Of a stretch of 64,000 nucleotides of DNA, positions 36,871 to 46,769 are shown piece after piece. The notes beneath the pieces are model-generated. The model was not told the origin of the DNA. It saw only the letters and a list, made by a program, of their open reading frames with translations, and ran no database searches. Source of the stretch: CAVVYV01 sp963752585 (GTDB taxonomy: Bacteria > Actinomycetota > Thermoleophilia > Solirubrobacterales > 70-9); NCBI GenBank assembly GCA_963752585.1, contig CAVVYV010000001.1:186001-250000 (forward strand), written 5' to 3'. Position 1 is the stretch's first letter; each line of letters opens with the position of its first letter. Made by a program: the position numbers and the translations under genes.

Positions 36871-38322
36871 GTGAATCCCGAGGCGATCGAGCACTACCTG
36901 AGCGACCGCTCCCGACGCGGCCCTGCTCCGCCGGGATCGCACTCCGGGTCCGCCGGCGGCGCTCCGTGCGGCGACCTGGTCAGGGTCTCGCTGCTGGCGC
37001 CCGCCGGGCGCCTCGAGCGGGTCAGCTTCGAGGTCGAGGGCTGCGCGGCGACCGGCGCCGCCGCCGCCGCGGCGGCTGAGCTCGCCGAGGGAGCCTCGGT
37101 GCTGGAGGCGGCCCGGCATCGGCCCCGAGACGATCGCCTCCGAGCTCGGCGGCCTCGCTCCCAGCCACAGCCACGCGGCGGAGCTGGCCGCCGACGCGCT
37201 CCACCGCGCCCTCTCCTCGCTCGCCGCCTCGGGCGCCGCTCTCGCCGAGCGCCGCCTCGACCGGGTCCTGGTCGCCCTCAGCGGCGGGGTCGATTCGGCG
37301 GTCGCCGCTCTCCGCGAGCGCGAGCGAGGCGCCGAGGTGGCGGCGGTCACCCTGAAGCTCTGGGCCGACCCGGCGACCGACGGCGAGCGGAGCTGCTGCT
37401 CGCCCGAGGCGGTGCTGCGCGCCCGCCGCCTCGCCCACTCGCTCGGGATGCCGCACCTCACCCTCGACCTGCGAAGTGAGTTCCGGACGGGCGTCGTCTC
37501 GCCGTTCCTCGACGGATACGCCGAGGGCCGCACCCCGAACCCATGCGTGCTCTGCAACGGCGAGGTCCGGATCGACGCGATGATCGCGCTCGCCGAGCGG
37601 CTCGGCGCCGAGGCCCTGGTCACCGGCCACTACGCCCGGATCGCCGACGACGGCGAGGGCCCGCTGCTCGCCGGGGCCTCGGACGCCGCCAAGGACCAGA
37701 CCTACATGCTCTCGGGGCTGCGGCCGGCGTCGCTCGCCCGCCTTCGCTTCCCGCTCGCCGACCTGACCAAGCCCGAGGTCCGGGAGATCGCCGGCGCCGC
37801 CGGACTCGAGGTGGCCGGGCCGGGCCGAGAGCCAGGACCTCTGCTTCCTCGCCGGCCAGGGCAAGCGGGAGTTCCTCCGCCGCCACGCCGGGCTCGGCGA
37901 GCGCCGCGGCGAGCTCGTCACCCGCTCGGGCCGGCGGCTCGGCACCCACCGGGGCCACCACAACTTCACCGTCGGCCAGCGGCGCGGCCTCGGGGTGGGC
38001 GGCTCCGAGCCCCTCTACGTGCTCGAGAAGGACGCCGCCTCGAACCGGGTGGTGGTCGGATCCCGCGAGCGAGCTCCGAACCACGCGGGTGCGGATCCGC
38101 GGTACCCGCCTTCACCGCGACCCCCACCGGGTGAACTCGGTCAGGCTTCGCTCCCACGCCCCGCTGCGGCCCTGCACCGTCGAGCTGGACTCGAGCGGGA
38201 GCGGGGGCGAGGGCACGGTGCTCCTCGCCGAGCCCGTGGACGGGGTTGCGCCCGGCCAGCTTGCCTGCCTGATGGACGGCGACCTGGTCGTCGGCCACGG
38301 CACCATCGCGTCGCAAACCTAG
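36871..38322 (+). CDS. mnmA: Fe-S scaffold (IscU/NifU-like) domain fused to tRNA 2-thiouridylase MnmA; frameshifted
   Basis: About 483 residues. Residues 1-120 resemble IscU: GGAPCGDLVRVSLL keeps the first Cys-Gly-Asp; FEVEGCAATGAAAAAAAEL keeps the second Cys; at the third-Cys position the sequence is HAAELAADAL, so Ala (codon 37175-37177) replaces Cys after a conserved His. Then MnmA: PP-loop ALSGGVDSAVAAL, CCSPEAVLRARRLAHSLGMPH, first catalytic Cys RTPNPCVLCNGEVR, GHYARI, KDQTYMLSGL, second catalytic Cys ESQDLCFLAGQ, and VGQRRGLGVG. It thiolates U34 of Lys, Glu and Gln tRNAs. Frame shifts near 37115, 37835 and 38068. Directly upstream of alaS. Confidence 0.85.
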
Positions 38323-38325
38323 ACT
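38320..38325 (+). promoter_or_regulatory. Leaderless-type -10 box TAGACT upstream of alaS
   Basis: TAGACT overlaps the mnmA stop codon and lies 7 nt before the GTG at 38333. Confidence 0.45.
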
Positions 38326-38332
38326 GGGGCCT

Positions 38333-40953
38333 GTGAAGGCCGACGAGATCCGAAGCACCTACCTCTCCTTCTTCGAGGAGCGGGGCCACAGGATCGTCCC
38401 CTCGGCGTCGCTGGTCCCCGCCTCCCACGATCCCTCGGTGCTCCTGACCACGGCCGGGATGCAGCCGTTCAAGCCCTACTTCCTCGGCCAGGGCGAGCCG
38501 CCGGCCGCCCAGGGTCGCCGACGTCCAGCGCTGCTTCCGGACCACCGACATCGAGCAGGTCGGCAACACCGCGCGGCACCTGACCTTCTTCGAGATGCTC
38601 GGCAACTGGAGCTTCGGCGACTACTTCAAGGCCGAGTCGATCCCGTGGGGGTGGGAGCTCTCGGTCGAGGGCTTCGGCCTCGACCCCGAGCGGATCTGGG
38701 TGACGGTGTTCGAGGGCGACGAGGAGCTCGGGCTCGGGCCCGACGCCGAGGCGATCGAGATCTGGAAGCGGGTCGGCGTCCCCGAGGAGCGGATCGTGCC
38801 GCTGCCGCGCTCGGAGAACTTCTGGCAGGCCGGCCCGACCGGGCCCTGCGGGCCCTGCTCGGAGCTCTACCTCGACCGCGGCGAGGACTTCGGCGCCGCC
38901 GACGACCGCCCCGGCGACGACACCGACCGCTTCGTCGAGTACTGGAACCACGTCTTCATGACCTACGACCTCGCCGAGGACGGCACCCTCACCGAGCTGC
39001 CGATGAAGAACATCGACACCGGGATGGGGCTCGAGCGGATGGCGGCGATCCTCCAGGACGTCGACTCGGTGTTCGAGACCGACGTGCTCCGGCCGCTGGT
39101 CGACCTCGCCGAGGAGCTCTCGGGGCGCTCCTACGCCGACGGCGGCGCCACCACCCGGGCGATGCGGATCCTCGCCGACCACTCGCGCGGCACCGCCGCC
39201 CTGATCGCCGACGGGGTGGTCCCGTCGAACGAGGACCGCGGCTACGTGCTGCGGCGGATCATGCGGCGGGCGATCCAGCAGGGCCGCGCGATCGGGCTCG
39301 AGGCGCCGTACATGGAGCGCTTCGCGGAGCGCTCCCTCGAGCTGCTCGCGCCCGCCTACCCGGAGCTGGCGGCCGAGCGGGAGACGGTGATCCGCTGGGT
39401 CCGCGACGAGGAGGAGAGCTTCGGCCGGCACGCTCGACCGCGGCACCCAGATGCTCGCCGAGCTGATCGAGCGGGCGAAGGCCGATGAGACCTCCTGGGT
39501 CGACGCCGCCGACGCCTTCAAGCTCCACGACACCTACGGCTTTCCCTACGACCTGACCAAGGAGCTGCTCGCCGAGCAGGGGCTGGCGGTGGACGACCAG
39601 GGATTCGAGGAGCTGATGGAGGAGCAGCGCGAGCGGGCCCGGGTCGGGACCGCGACCGCCCACGGCTCCGAGGACAGCCACGGGAAGGTGCTCGCGTTCG
39701 CCTCGCAGGCGCCGCCGAGCCGCTTCGTCGGCTACGAGAAGCTCCGCGCCGAGACCAGCCTGCTGGCCGCCGAGCAGGCGAACGGCTCCTATCTCGCCAA
39801 GCTCGAGGAGAGCCCCTTCTACGCCGAGGGCGGCGGCCAGGTCGCCGACACGGGGGTGGTGCGCTCGGACGGCGAGGAGGTCCCGGTGCTCGACGTCTAC
39901 CGGGTCGGCGAGGACCAGGCCCTGCGGCTGGAGGCCGGCCTCGAGCCCGGGACGCGGGTCGAGGCGGAGGTCGACCGGGTCGCCCGGCACGCGACGATGC
40001 GAAACCACACCGCCACCCATCTCCTTCACGCCGCCCTCCGCGAGCGGCTCGGCTCCCACGTCCGCCAGGCGGGCTCGGCGGTTCGCCCCGACAAGCTCCG
40101 CTTCGACTTCACCCACGGCGCTCCCCTTACCAGCGACGAGGTCGCGGAAATCGACGACCGGGTGAACGAGTGGATCAAGGAGAGCCACCCGGTTCGCGCC
40201 CTGCAGATGTCGCGGAGCGAGGCCGAGCGGCTCGGGGCGATGGCGCTGTTCGGCGAGAAGTACGGCGACTGGGTCAGGGTGATCGAGGTCGAGGGCGTCT
40301 CCCGCGAGCTCTGCGGCGGCACCCACGTCGCCAACACCGCCGAGATCGGGATCTTCGCGATCACCTCCGAGGGATCGAGCGCCGCGAACGTCCGCCGGAT
40401 CGAGGCGCTCACCGGGCCGGCGGCGATCGACTGGTTCCGGGAGCGCTCGCGGGCGCTGAGCGAGGTCGGGCGGCTGCTCGGCTCCGAGCAGGACCCGGTC
40501 GCCGGCGCCCGGCGCCTGAAGGAGCAGCTCGAGCGGACTGGAGGAGCAGGCGCGGCGCGCGGGCTCGGAGGACCTCTCGGCGAAGGCCGAGGAGATCGCC
40601 GCCGCCGGGCCAGGTGATCGACGGGATCACCGTCTTCGTCGGCCGCGGCCACGACGCCGACCAGCAGTCGCTGCTCGACCTCGCCGACCGGATCAAGTCA
40701 CGCGCCGGGGATGCCGCGGTCGTCCTCGGCGGCGCCGCCGACGGCAAGGTCGCCCTGGTGGCGAGCTTCAGCGAGGCGGTGGTCGAGCGGGGTCTCTCGG
40801 CCGCCGAGGTCGTCCGCGAGGCGGCGGCGATCGTCGGCGGTGGGGGCGGCGGCCGCGAGAACGTCGCCCAGGCGGGCGGCCGGGACGCCTCGAAGCTGGA
40901 CGAGGCCCTCGCCAAGGCGCGCGAGGCGATCGAGTCCAAGCTCGGCCGGATAG
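38333..40953 (+). CDS. alaS: Alanyl-tRNA synthetase; frameshifted
   Basis: About 870 residues. N-terminal class II catalytic core (IRSTYLSFFEERGHRIVPSA, FEMLGNWSFGDYFK, GPTGPCGPCSELY, PMKNIDTGMGLERMAAIL), editing domain HTATHLLHAALRERLG with the HxxxH zinc pair and CGGTHVANTAEIG, and C-terminal DHHA1-like domain (LASFSEAVVERGLSAAEVV ... GGGGGGRENVAQAGG). Frame shifts near 38505, 39432, 40540 and 40610. The exact end is uncertain; a TAG at 40951 fits after one more shift. GTG start. Confidence 0.9.
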
Positions 40954-40957
40954 CCTG

Positions 40958-41348
40958 TTGCGGGTGCTCGCGCTCGACTACGGGACCGCACGATGCGGCT
41001 GCGCGATCTCAGATCCGACCGGGACGCTGGTGCGGCCGCTCCCCGCGGTCGAGCCGCCCGAGGCGGAGCGGATCGCGGAGCTGGCACAGGGAGCACGACG
41101 CCGAGCGCGTCGTCGTCGGTTTGCCGGTTTCCCTCGGCGGGGAGGAGGGCGAGCAAGCCAGGCTCAGCCGCGCCTTCGCGGCGGAGCTGGAGGGACTCCT
41201 CGATCTGCCGGTTGAGATGTACGACGAGCGTCTGACGACGACGATGGCCGAGCGCAGCGCCCGCGAGGGGGCGCGAGGCGACCCCGACTCGCTGGCGGCC
41301 GCCCACCTGCTCGAGAGCTATCTCTCTGCAAAGGGGGAGGAGCGGTGA
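40958..41348 (+). CDS. ruvX: RuvX/YqgF-type putative pre-16S rRNA nuclease; frameshifted
   Basis: About 130 residues from TTG 40958: VLALDYGTARCGCAISDPTG with the RNase H-fold first Asp, then after an extra A near 41090 ERVVVGLPVSLGGEEGEQ and VEMYDERLTT, and the last acidic cluster near DPDSLAAAHLLESYL. Family YqgF/RuvX processes the 5' end of 16S rRNA. Sits between alaS and mltG as in most bacteria. Overlaps the next short gene (GTGA). Confidence 0.85.
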
Positions 41349-41558
41349 GCGAGCGCGAGGACTGGTTCGCCGACACCGAGGGGAACCTCAGCCCACCCGG
41401 CGAGGAACGAATCCGCCGCGATCGAGCGCGAGCGCCGGCGCCGCGAGCGGGAGGCGCGCCGGAGCAAGAGGAAGGCAAAGCGGGCGAGCTCTGACGGCGG
41501 CAAGCCCGAAGCGGCCAACTCATCCTCGGCTTCGCCTGCGGAGCAGCCCTCGGCATGA
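41345..41558 (+). CDS. Short charged protein, unknown function; frameshifted
   Basis: About 70 residues: SEREDWFADTEGNLSPPGEE, then after an extra base near 41405 a strongly basic helix (IERERRRREREARRSKRKA) and a Ser/Ala-rich end. GTG overlaps the ruvX stop. A basic cytosolic segment preceding mltG; it could be a separate protein or a displaced cytosolic N-terminus of MltG. Confidence 0.4.
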
Positions 41559-41604
41559 CGCGCCGAACAGGCTGAGCAGCGCCCGCCGCAGCGCCGCTTC
41601 CGGC

Positions 41605-42663
41605 GTGGAGGCGAGCGGCCGCGCGAGGTCGGGCAACTATCGCCGCCGCCGGATCGTCGCCCTCGGCCTGACCCTGGTCGGCCTGCTGCTGGCCTGGTTC
41701 CTGGTCGCCCTCTTCCAGCCCTTCAAGGGCGACGGGGAGGGCCAGGTGGTCGTCAACGTCCCCGAGGGCGCCACCGCCGGCGAGATCGCGGACATCCTCA
41801 CCGAGAACGACGTCGTCTCCAACGGCGGCCTCTTCCAGATCCGCCTGAGGCTGGCCGGCAAGGAGGACGAGGTCCAGGCCGGGCGCTACGTCCTCGCCGC
41901 CAACATGAGCTACGGGGCCGCAATCGACAAGCTCACCAGCAGCGGCGGCAAGGTCACCCTCACCCTTCCGGAGGGCCTCCCGAGGGCGCAGATGGCGCCG
42001 ATCATCTCCGACGTCGGGGTCAGCGGCGACTACCTGGCGGCGACGACGAGCTTCAAGGGGTTCGACCCCACCCGGTACGGGGCGGTCAACCCGCCGAGCC
42101 TGGAGGGGTTCCTGTTCCCGGCGACCTACGAGCTCGACCCGGGCTCGGACGTCAACGTGCTCGTCCCCCAGCAGCTCGAGGCGTTCGAGCAGAACTTCGC
42201 CCAGGTCGATCTCTCCTACGCGAAGAAGAAGAACCTCACCCCCTACGACGTCCTGATCATCGCCTCGATGGTCGACCGCGAGGTGGCGGTGGCGAAGGAG
42301 CGCCCGCTGGTCGCGGCGGTGATCTACAACCGCCTGAGGCAGGGGATGCCGCTGGCGATCGACGCCACCACCCGCTACGAGTTCAACAACTACGAGGACC
42401 AGATCACCCAGTCGCAGCTCGAGTCGCCGTCGGCGTACAACACGAGGATCCACGTCGGGCTCCCGCCGACCCCGATCGGCAACCCCGGCCTCGACGCGAT
42501 CCGCGCCGCCGCCCGCCCGGCGAAGGTCAACTACCTCTTCTACGTGGTCAAGCCGGGGACGTGCGAGCACAACTTCGCCGCCAACGAGGCCCAGTTCGAG
42601 CAGTTCAACGCCGAGTACCAGCAGGCGCTCCAGGAGCAGGGCGGCTCCCCGACCGAATGCTGA
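41605..42663 (+). CDS. mltG: MltG-like endolytic transglycosylase (YceG) with Asp at the usual catalytic Glu position
   Basis: 352 residues. One N-terminal membrane helix (IVALGLTLVGLLLAWFLVALF), a LysM-like region (VVVNVPEGATAGEIADILT) and the YceG domain: LEGFLFPATYELDPG, LIIASMVDREVAVAKERPLV, YNRLRQGMPLAIDATTRYEF, YNTRIHVGLPPTPIGNPGLDAI. In E. coli MltG the segment is ASIVEKE with the first Glu catalytic; here that position is Asp (codon 42274-42276). Cuts nascent peptidoglycan in the periplasmic space. The start may be GTG 41605 or ATG 41555 after frame correction. Confidence 0.85.
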   Translation: MEASGRARSGNYRRRRIVALGLTLVGLLLAWFLVALFQPFKGDGEGQVVVNVPEGATAGEIADILTENDVVSNGGLFQIRLRLAGKEDEVQAGRYVLAANMSYGAAIDKLTSSGGKVTLTLPEGLPRAQMAPIISDVGVSGDYLAATTSFKGFDPTRYGAVNPPSLEGFLFPATYELDPGSDVNVLVPQQLEAFEQNFAQVDLSYAKKKNLTPYDVLIIASMVDREVAVAKERPLVAAVIYNRLRQGMPLAIDATTRYEFNNYEDQITQSQLESPSAYNTRIHVGLPPTPIGNPGLDAIRAAARPAKVNYLFYVVKPGTCEHNFAANEAQFEQFNAEYQQALQEQGGSPTEC

Positions 42664-42667
42664 GCCG

Positions 42668-43515
42668 GTGCTAGAGACTCCCGGCGCCGTGAAGCGCCTC
42701 GCGGTTCTCGGTCATCCCGTCTCCCACTCGCGCTCGCCGGCGATGCAGAACGCCGCGCTGCGCGAGCTGGGGCTCGCCAACGAGTGGAGCTACGAGGCGC
42801 TCGACCTCGCGCCGGAGGACTTCGAGGTCCGCGCCCGGAAGCTCCCGGATCGCGGGTTCGTCGGCGCCAACGTCACCATCCCCCACAAGGAGGCGGCCCT
42901 GGCGGTCGCCGGCGAGGCCTCGGAGGCGGCGGCCGAGATCGGAGCGGCCAACACCCTGAGCTTCGCCGACGGCGGGATTCGCGCCGACAACACCGACGCG
43001 CCCGGGCTGCTCGCGGCGCTCCCCTCGTCGCCTTCCGGCAAGCGCGCGCTGGTGCTCGGGGCGGGCGGCTCGGCGCGGGCGGCGGCCTGGGCCCTCGCCG
43101 GAGCGGGAGCGAGCGTCGACGTCTGGAACCGGACCGGCGAGCGCGCTGAGCGGCTCGCCCGCGATCTGCGGAGAGCGGGCCGACGCGGAGCGCCGGATCG
43201 AAGCGATGGCCGCCGAGCGGATCGGCGCGGGCGCCTACGAGCTGATCGTCAACTGCACCGCGGTCGGCCTGGCCGGCGAGGAGCCCTTCGGGCGGCTGCC
43301 GATCGAGCCGGATCGGCTCGAGCCGCCCCTGACCCTCGTCGACCTGGTCTATCGCGGCGAGGAGACCGCGCTGGTCCGCGAGGCGCGCGAAAGGGGGGCG
43401 AGCTGTGGTGGACGGGGTGGAGGTCCTGGTCCGCCAGGGGGCGGAGTCGCTGCGGATCTGGACCGGGCTCGAGCCGCCGCTGGAGGCGATGCGTGCGGGG
43501 GCCAGGGCCGGGTAG
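42668..43515 (+). CDS. aroE: Shikimate dehydrogenase; frameshifted
   Basis: About 282 residues. Shikimate-binding LGHPVSHSRSPAMQNAALRE, catalytic-Lys region FVGANVTIPHKEAAL, GAANTLSFADGGIRADNTDA, and NADP Rossmann motif VLGAGGSARAAAWALAGAG. Shifts near 43180 and 43405; the latter restores VDGVEVLVRQGAESLRIWTG and a stop at 43515. GTG start four bases after the mltG stop. Step of aromatic amino acid biosynthesis. Confidence 0.9.
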
Positions 43516-43528
43516 ACCAGCGACCCGC

Positions 43529-43534
43529 TAACCT
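43529..43534 (+). promoter_or_regulatory. Leaderless-type -10 box TAACCT
   Basis: TAACCT lies 7 nt before the GTG at 43542. It supports that protease start. Confidence 0.45.
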
Positions 43535-43541
43535 TTCGTTA

Positions 43542-44571
43542 GTGCCGAAGCTGAGACTGATCTCCGGGGGGCTGAACTTGATCTCGAATGGCCAGGGGTC
43601 GGCGGAAGCCGCCTCGCCGCCCGAGCGCCTGCCCGACGCGGACGCCTTCGACGCCTACTCGCGCACGGTCTCCGGGGTCGCAGAGCGGCTCGGGCCCTCG
43701 GTCGCCCATCTCGCCGTGCCCTACCGGACCCGACGCGGTCGCCGCGAGGGCGCCGGCAGCGGCGTCGCGATCTCCCCCGACGGCTACATGCTGACCTCCG
43801 CCCACGTGGTCCAGGGCGGGGACGGGGTGCGGGCATCCTTCTCCGACGGCCGCGAGCTTGGCGCCGAGGTGATCGGCGCCGACCCGCTCTCCGACCTCGC
43901 CGTCGTTCGCGCCCAGGCCACCGACCTCCAGCCCGCCGGGCTCGGCGACGCCGACTCCCTTCGGGTCGGCCAGCTGGTGGTCGCGATCGGCAGCCCGATG
44001 GGGCTCTCCGGGACGGTCACCGCCGGGGTCGTCTCGGCGCTCGGTCGCTCGCTGCCGACCAGCACCGGCTCGGCCGGGAGGCTGGTCGAGAACGTGATCC
44101 AGACCGACGCCGCGCTCAACCCCGGCAACTCCGGCGGTGCTCTCGCCGACGGCCTCGCCCGGGTGGTCGGAATCAACACCGCGGTCGCCGGCATCGGGCT
44201 CGGCCTCGCGGTGCCGATCAACGCCGCCACCCACAAGATCATCTCCTCGCTGATGAGCGAGGGGAGGGTCCGCCGCGCCTACATCGGGATCGTCGGCGGC
44301 TCCCGTCCGCTGCCCCCGCGGGTGTCCTCGCGGGTCGGGCGCGAGGCGGGGATCGAGGTGGTCGAGGTGGTCGGCGGAAGTCCGGCTGCGCGGGCCGGCC
44401 TCCGCCCCGAGGACCTGATCGTCGCCGTGGACGGCGAGCCGATGGCGGACGTCGGCGACCTCCAGAGGCTGATGGTCGCCGACCGGATCGGCAAGGGGGT
44501 CGAGGTCGAGCTCGTCCGCGACGGGCAGCTTCCTCAAGATCGATCTGATTCCGCGGGAGCTCGAGACTTAG
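43542..44571 (+). CDS. HtrA-like S1C serine protease with one PDZ domain, no export signal seen
   Basis: About 342 residues. Trypsin-like triad: His in MLTSAHVVQGGD, Asp in DPLSDLAVVRAQ, Ser in NPGNSGGALADG. C-terminal PDZ (GIEVVEVVGGSPAARAGLRP, EDLIVAVDGEPMADV). From GTG 43542 the N-terminus is polar (PKLRLISGGLNLISNGQGS) and lacks a signal or membrane helix, so this form may be cytosolic. An extra C near 44530 breaks the last strand; corrected end FLKIDLIPRELET at 44571. Overlaps the convergent gene by 4 nt. Confidence 0.85.
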
Positions 44572-45071
44572 CTCTCGCCGGGCTTCTTCTTCCGGCCGGG
44601 CTTCTCGACCTCGATCCGCGCGGCGACCTCCGCCAGTCGAGACGAAGCGGATCTGGTAGCTGCGCGCGGCTGTGACGAGGAGCTCGAATCGGGCCGGCTC
44701 GTTCGGGCCCGACCGCGTCGACCAGGCCGAAGGCCGGCATCTCAAGCTGGTCCGCCCGCTTCGATGTCGCCAGCGAGGGTGAACTGGTCGCCGACCTCGA
44801 TCGGCTTGCAACGCCTGGCGCGGCGCAGCGTCGGCGGGCAGGAGACGACCGGGACCCTGTTCTTCTCGCCGACGGTGATCTTGATCGGGTTCGGTAGCTC
44901 CCTCCCGCCGGGCACCGCCTCGGGCGGGGTGGTCTCGGTCTCGGTCTCCTCGGTGGTCGAGGTCGTTCCCGTCGTGTCCTCGCGGAGCGCCTGGGGCGGG
45001 ACCAGGGCGGCGGCCAGGGTCGAGAGCCCGAGCAGGATCAGCATCACGATCAAGAGCCGGCGGGCGGCCAT
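44568..45071 (-). CDS. Secreted or membrane-anchored protein, unknown function; frameshifted
   Basis: About 165 residues. Signal/anchor RRLLIVMLILLGLSTLAAAL, a Thr/Glu-rich linker (TTGTTSTTEETETETTPPE), then a small beta-rich domain with two Cys (VPVVSCPPTLRRARRCKPIE, GDQFTLAGDIEAGG). The frame is corrected near 44750, 44715 and 44640, giving a basic end (VEKPGRKKKPGES). No known family. Divergent from the prepilin peptidase gene. Confidence 0.5.
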
Positions 45072-45114
45072 CAGGGCGGGGGAAGAGATCGGCGGTCACG
45101 GGGCTCTCAACGAT

Positions 45115-45559
45115 ATGGCCGCCGCGCTCGCCGACGCCTCCCTGCTCGCTCTCCTGTTTACGGTCACCGTCGGCCGACCTCCGTGCCCGCCTGGTCCCCG
45201 ACCGGGCGCTTGCGCTGGCGACCGTGATCGTCGTTCCGCTGGCCGCGGTGACCGACCCCGCGTCGCTGCCGGAGCGGGGACTGGCCGCGCTCGGGGCCGG
45301 CGGCTTTCTCCTCGCCGCCGCGCTGATCCGCCCGGGCGCGATGGGCCTCGGTGACGTCAAGCTCGCGGCGGTCCTCGGCCTCTACCTCGGCCGCGAGGTG
45401 GTGGCGGCGCTCCTGGTCGCCTTCGTCTCCGGATCGCTGCTCGGGCTCGCCCTGATCGCCCGCCACGGCTGGGCGGCGCGCTCGCGGACGATTCCGTTCG
45501 CGCCGTTCCTCTCCCTCGGGTCGCTGGCCGTGCTGGCCGCGAATCTCGCCGCCGGCTGA
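45115..45559 (+). CDS. Short prepilin peptidase (A24 family) without methyltransferase domain; frameshifted
   Basis: About 147 residues, membrane protein. First catalytic Asp in DLRARLVPDRALALATV (A24 'DxRxRxIPN'-like), second in AMGLGDVKLAAVLGLYLG (GxGDxK). Both are visible after one extra base near 45175 is removed. The N-terminal Cys-rich methylase domain of long TFPPs is absent, as in archaeal or Tad-type CpaA. No pilin genes occur in the window, so the substrate is unknown. Confidence 0.65.
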
Positions 45560-45593
45560 AAGCGCCAGCCCGGGGCGGCCCGACGCCGCGCTT

Positions 45594-45599
45594 TACGCT
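45594..45599 (+). promoter_or_regulatory. Leaderless-type -10 box TACGCT upstream of aroC
   Basis: TACGCT lies 6 nt before the GTG at 45606. Confidence 0.45.
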
Positions 45600-45605
45600 G
45601 GGCGC

Positions 45606-46769
45606 GTGACCCTGACCTTCACAACAGCGGGCGAGTCGCACGGGCCCGGCCTGGTCGCGATCGTCGAGGGCATGCCCGCCGGGCTCGAGCTCGAGCGCGC
45701 GGCGCTCGATCGCGACATGGCCCGGCGCCAGCTCGGCCATGGCCGCGGCGGCCGGATGAAGATCGAGAGCGACGCGGTCGAGATCCGCTCCGGGGTGCGC
45801 CACGGGCGCACCCTCGGCAGCCCGATCGCGGTCCTGGTCGCAAACCGCGACTACCCGAACTGGGAGGAGCGGATGAATCCGTGGCCGGTCGAGGCCGAGG
45901 TCGAGGAATCGCACCTGCCGCGTCCCGGGCACGCCGACCTCGCCGGCGCGCTCAAGTTCGGCCACCGCGACGTCCGGAACGTGCTCGAGCGCGCCAGCGC
46001 CCGCGAGACCGCCGCCAGGGTGGCGGCGGGCTCGCTCGCTCGCGCCTTCCTCGACGCGGTCGGCGTCAGCGTCCACAGCCACGTGATCCAGATCGCCTCG
46101 GTGAGCGCCCCCGAGCGAGACGACCTCTCCCCGGAGGACTTCGCCGCGGTCGACGAGGACCCGGTCCGCTGCCTCGACCCCGAGGCCTCCGAGCGAATGG
46201 TCGCCGAGATCGACCGGCTGCGGAAGGAGAACGAGTCGCTGGGAGGCAAGTTCGAGGTCCGCGCCTTCGGGCTGGTGCCCGGGCTCGGCTCCCACGTCTC
46301 CTGGCGGGAGAAGCTCGACGGGCGCCTCGCCCAGGCCGTCTGCTCGATCCAGTCGGTGAAGGGCGTCTCGCTGGGCGAGGCCTGGGAGGTGTCCGGCGGC
46401 CCGGGCTCGGAGGCCCACGACGAGATCTTCTGGTCCGAGGAGCGGGGCTGGTACCGGGAGACCAACCGGGCCGGCGGCCTCGAGGGCGGGATGAGCAACG
46501 GCGAGCCGCTGGTGGTGAAGGCGGCGATCAAGCCGATCTCGACCCTGACCCAGCCGCTGCGCTCGGTCGACACCGAGACCAAGGAGCCCGCCGAGGCGAT
46601 GCGAGAGCGCACCGACTCGACCGTCGTCCCCGCCGCCGCGGTGGTCGGCGAGGCGATGGTCGCCCTGGTCCTCGCCGGCGCCTACCGGGAGAAGTTCGGC
46701 GGCGACCACATCGACGACGTGCTCTCCGCGCTCTCCGCGTACAAGGAGCGCATCGGATGGCGGAGGTAG
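45606..46769 (+). CDS. aroC: Chorismate synthase
   Basis: 387 residues, intact. FTTAGESHGPGLVAIVEGMP, RRQLGHGRGGRMKIESD, HADLAGALKFGHRDVRNVLE and GGLEGGMSNGEPLVVKAAIK are chorismate synthase signatures; FMN-dependent elimination of EPSP phosphate. GTG start. Overlaps aroK by 13 nt. The only long unbroken gene in this part of the window besides mltG. Confidence 0.95.
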   Translation: MTLTFTTAGESHGPGLVAIVEGMPAGLELERAALDRDMARRQLGHGRGGRMKIESDAVEIRSGVRHGRTLGSPIAVLVANRDYPNWEERMNPWPVEAEVEESHLPRPGHADLAGALKFGHRDVRNVLERASARETAARVAAGSLARAFLDAVGVSVHSHVIQIASVSAPERDDLSPEDFAAVDEDPVRCLDPEASERMVAEIDRLRKENESLGGKFEVRAFGLVPGLGSHVSWREKLDGRLAQAVCSIQSVKGVSLGEAWEVSGGPGSEAHDEIFWSEERGWYRETNRAGGLEGGMSNGEPLVVKAAIKPISTLTQPLRSVDTETKEPAEAMRERTDSTVVPAAAVVGEAMVALVLAGAYREKFGGDHIDDVLSALSAYKERIGWRR

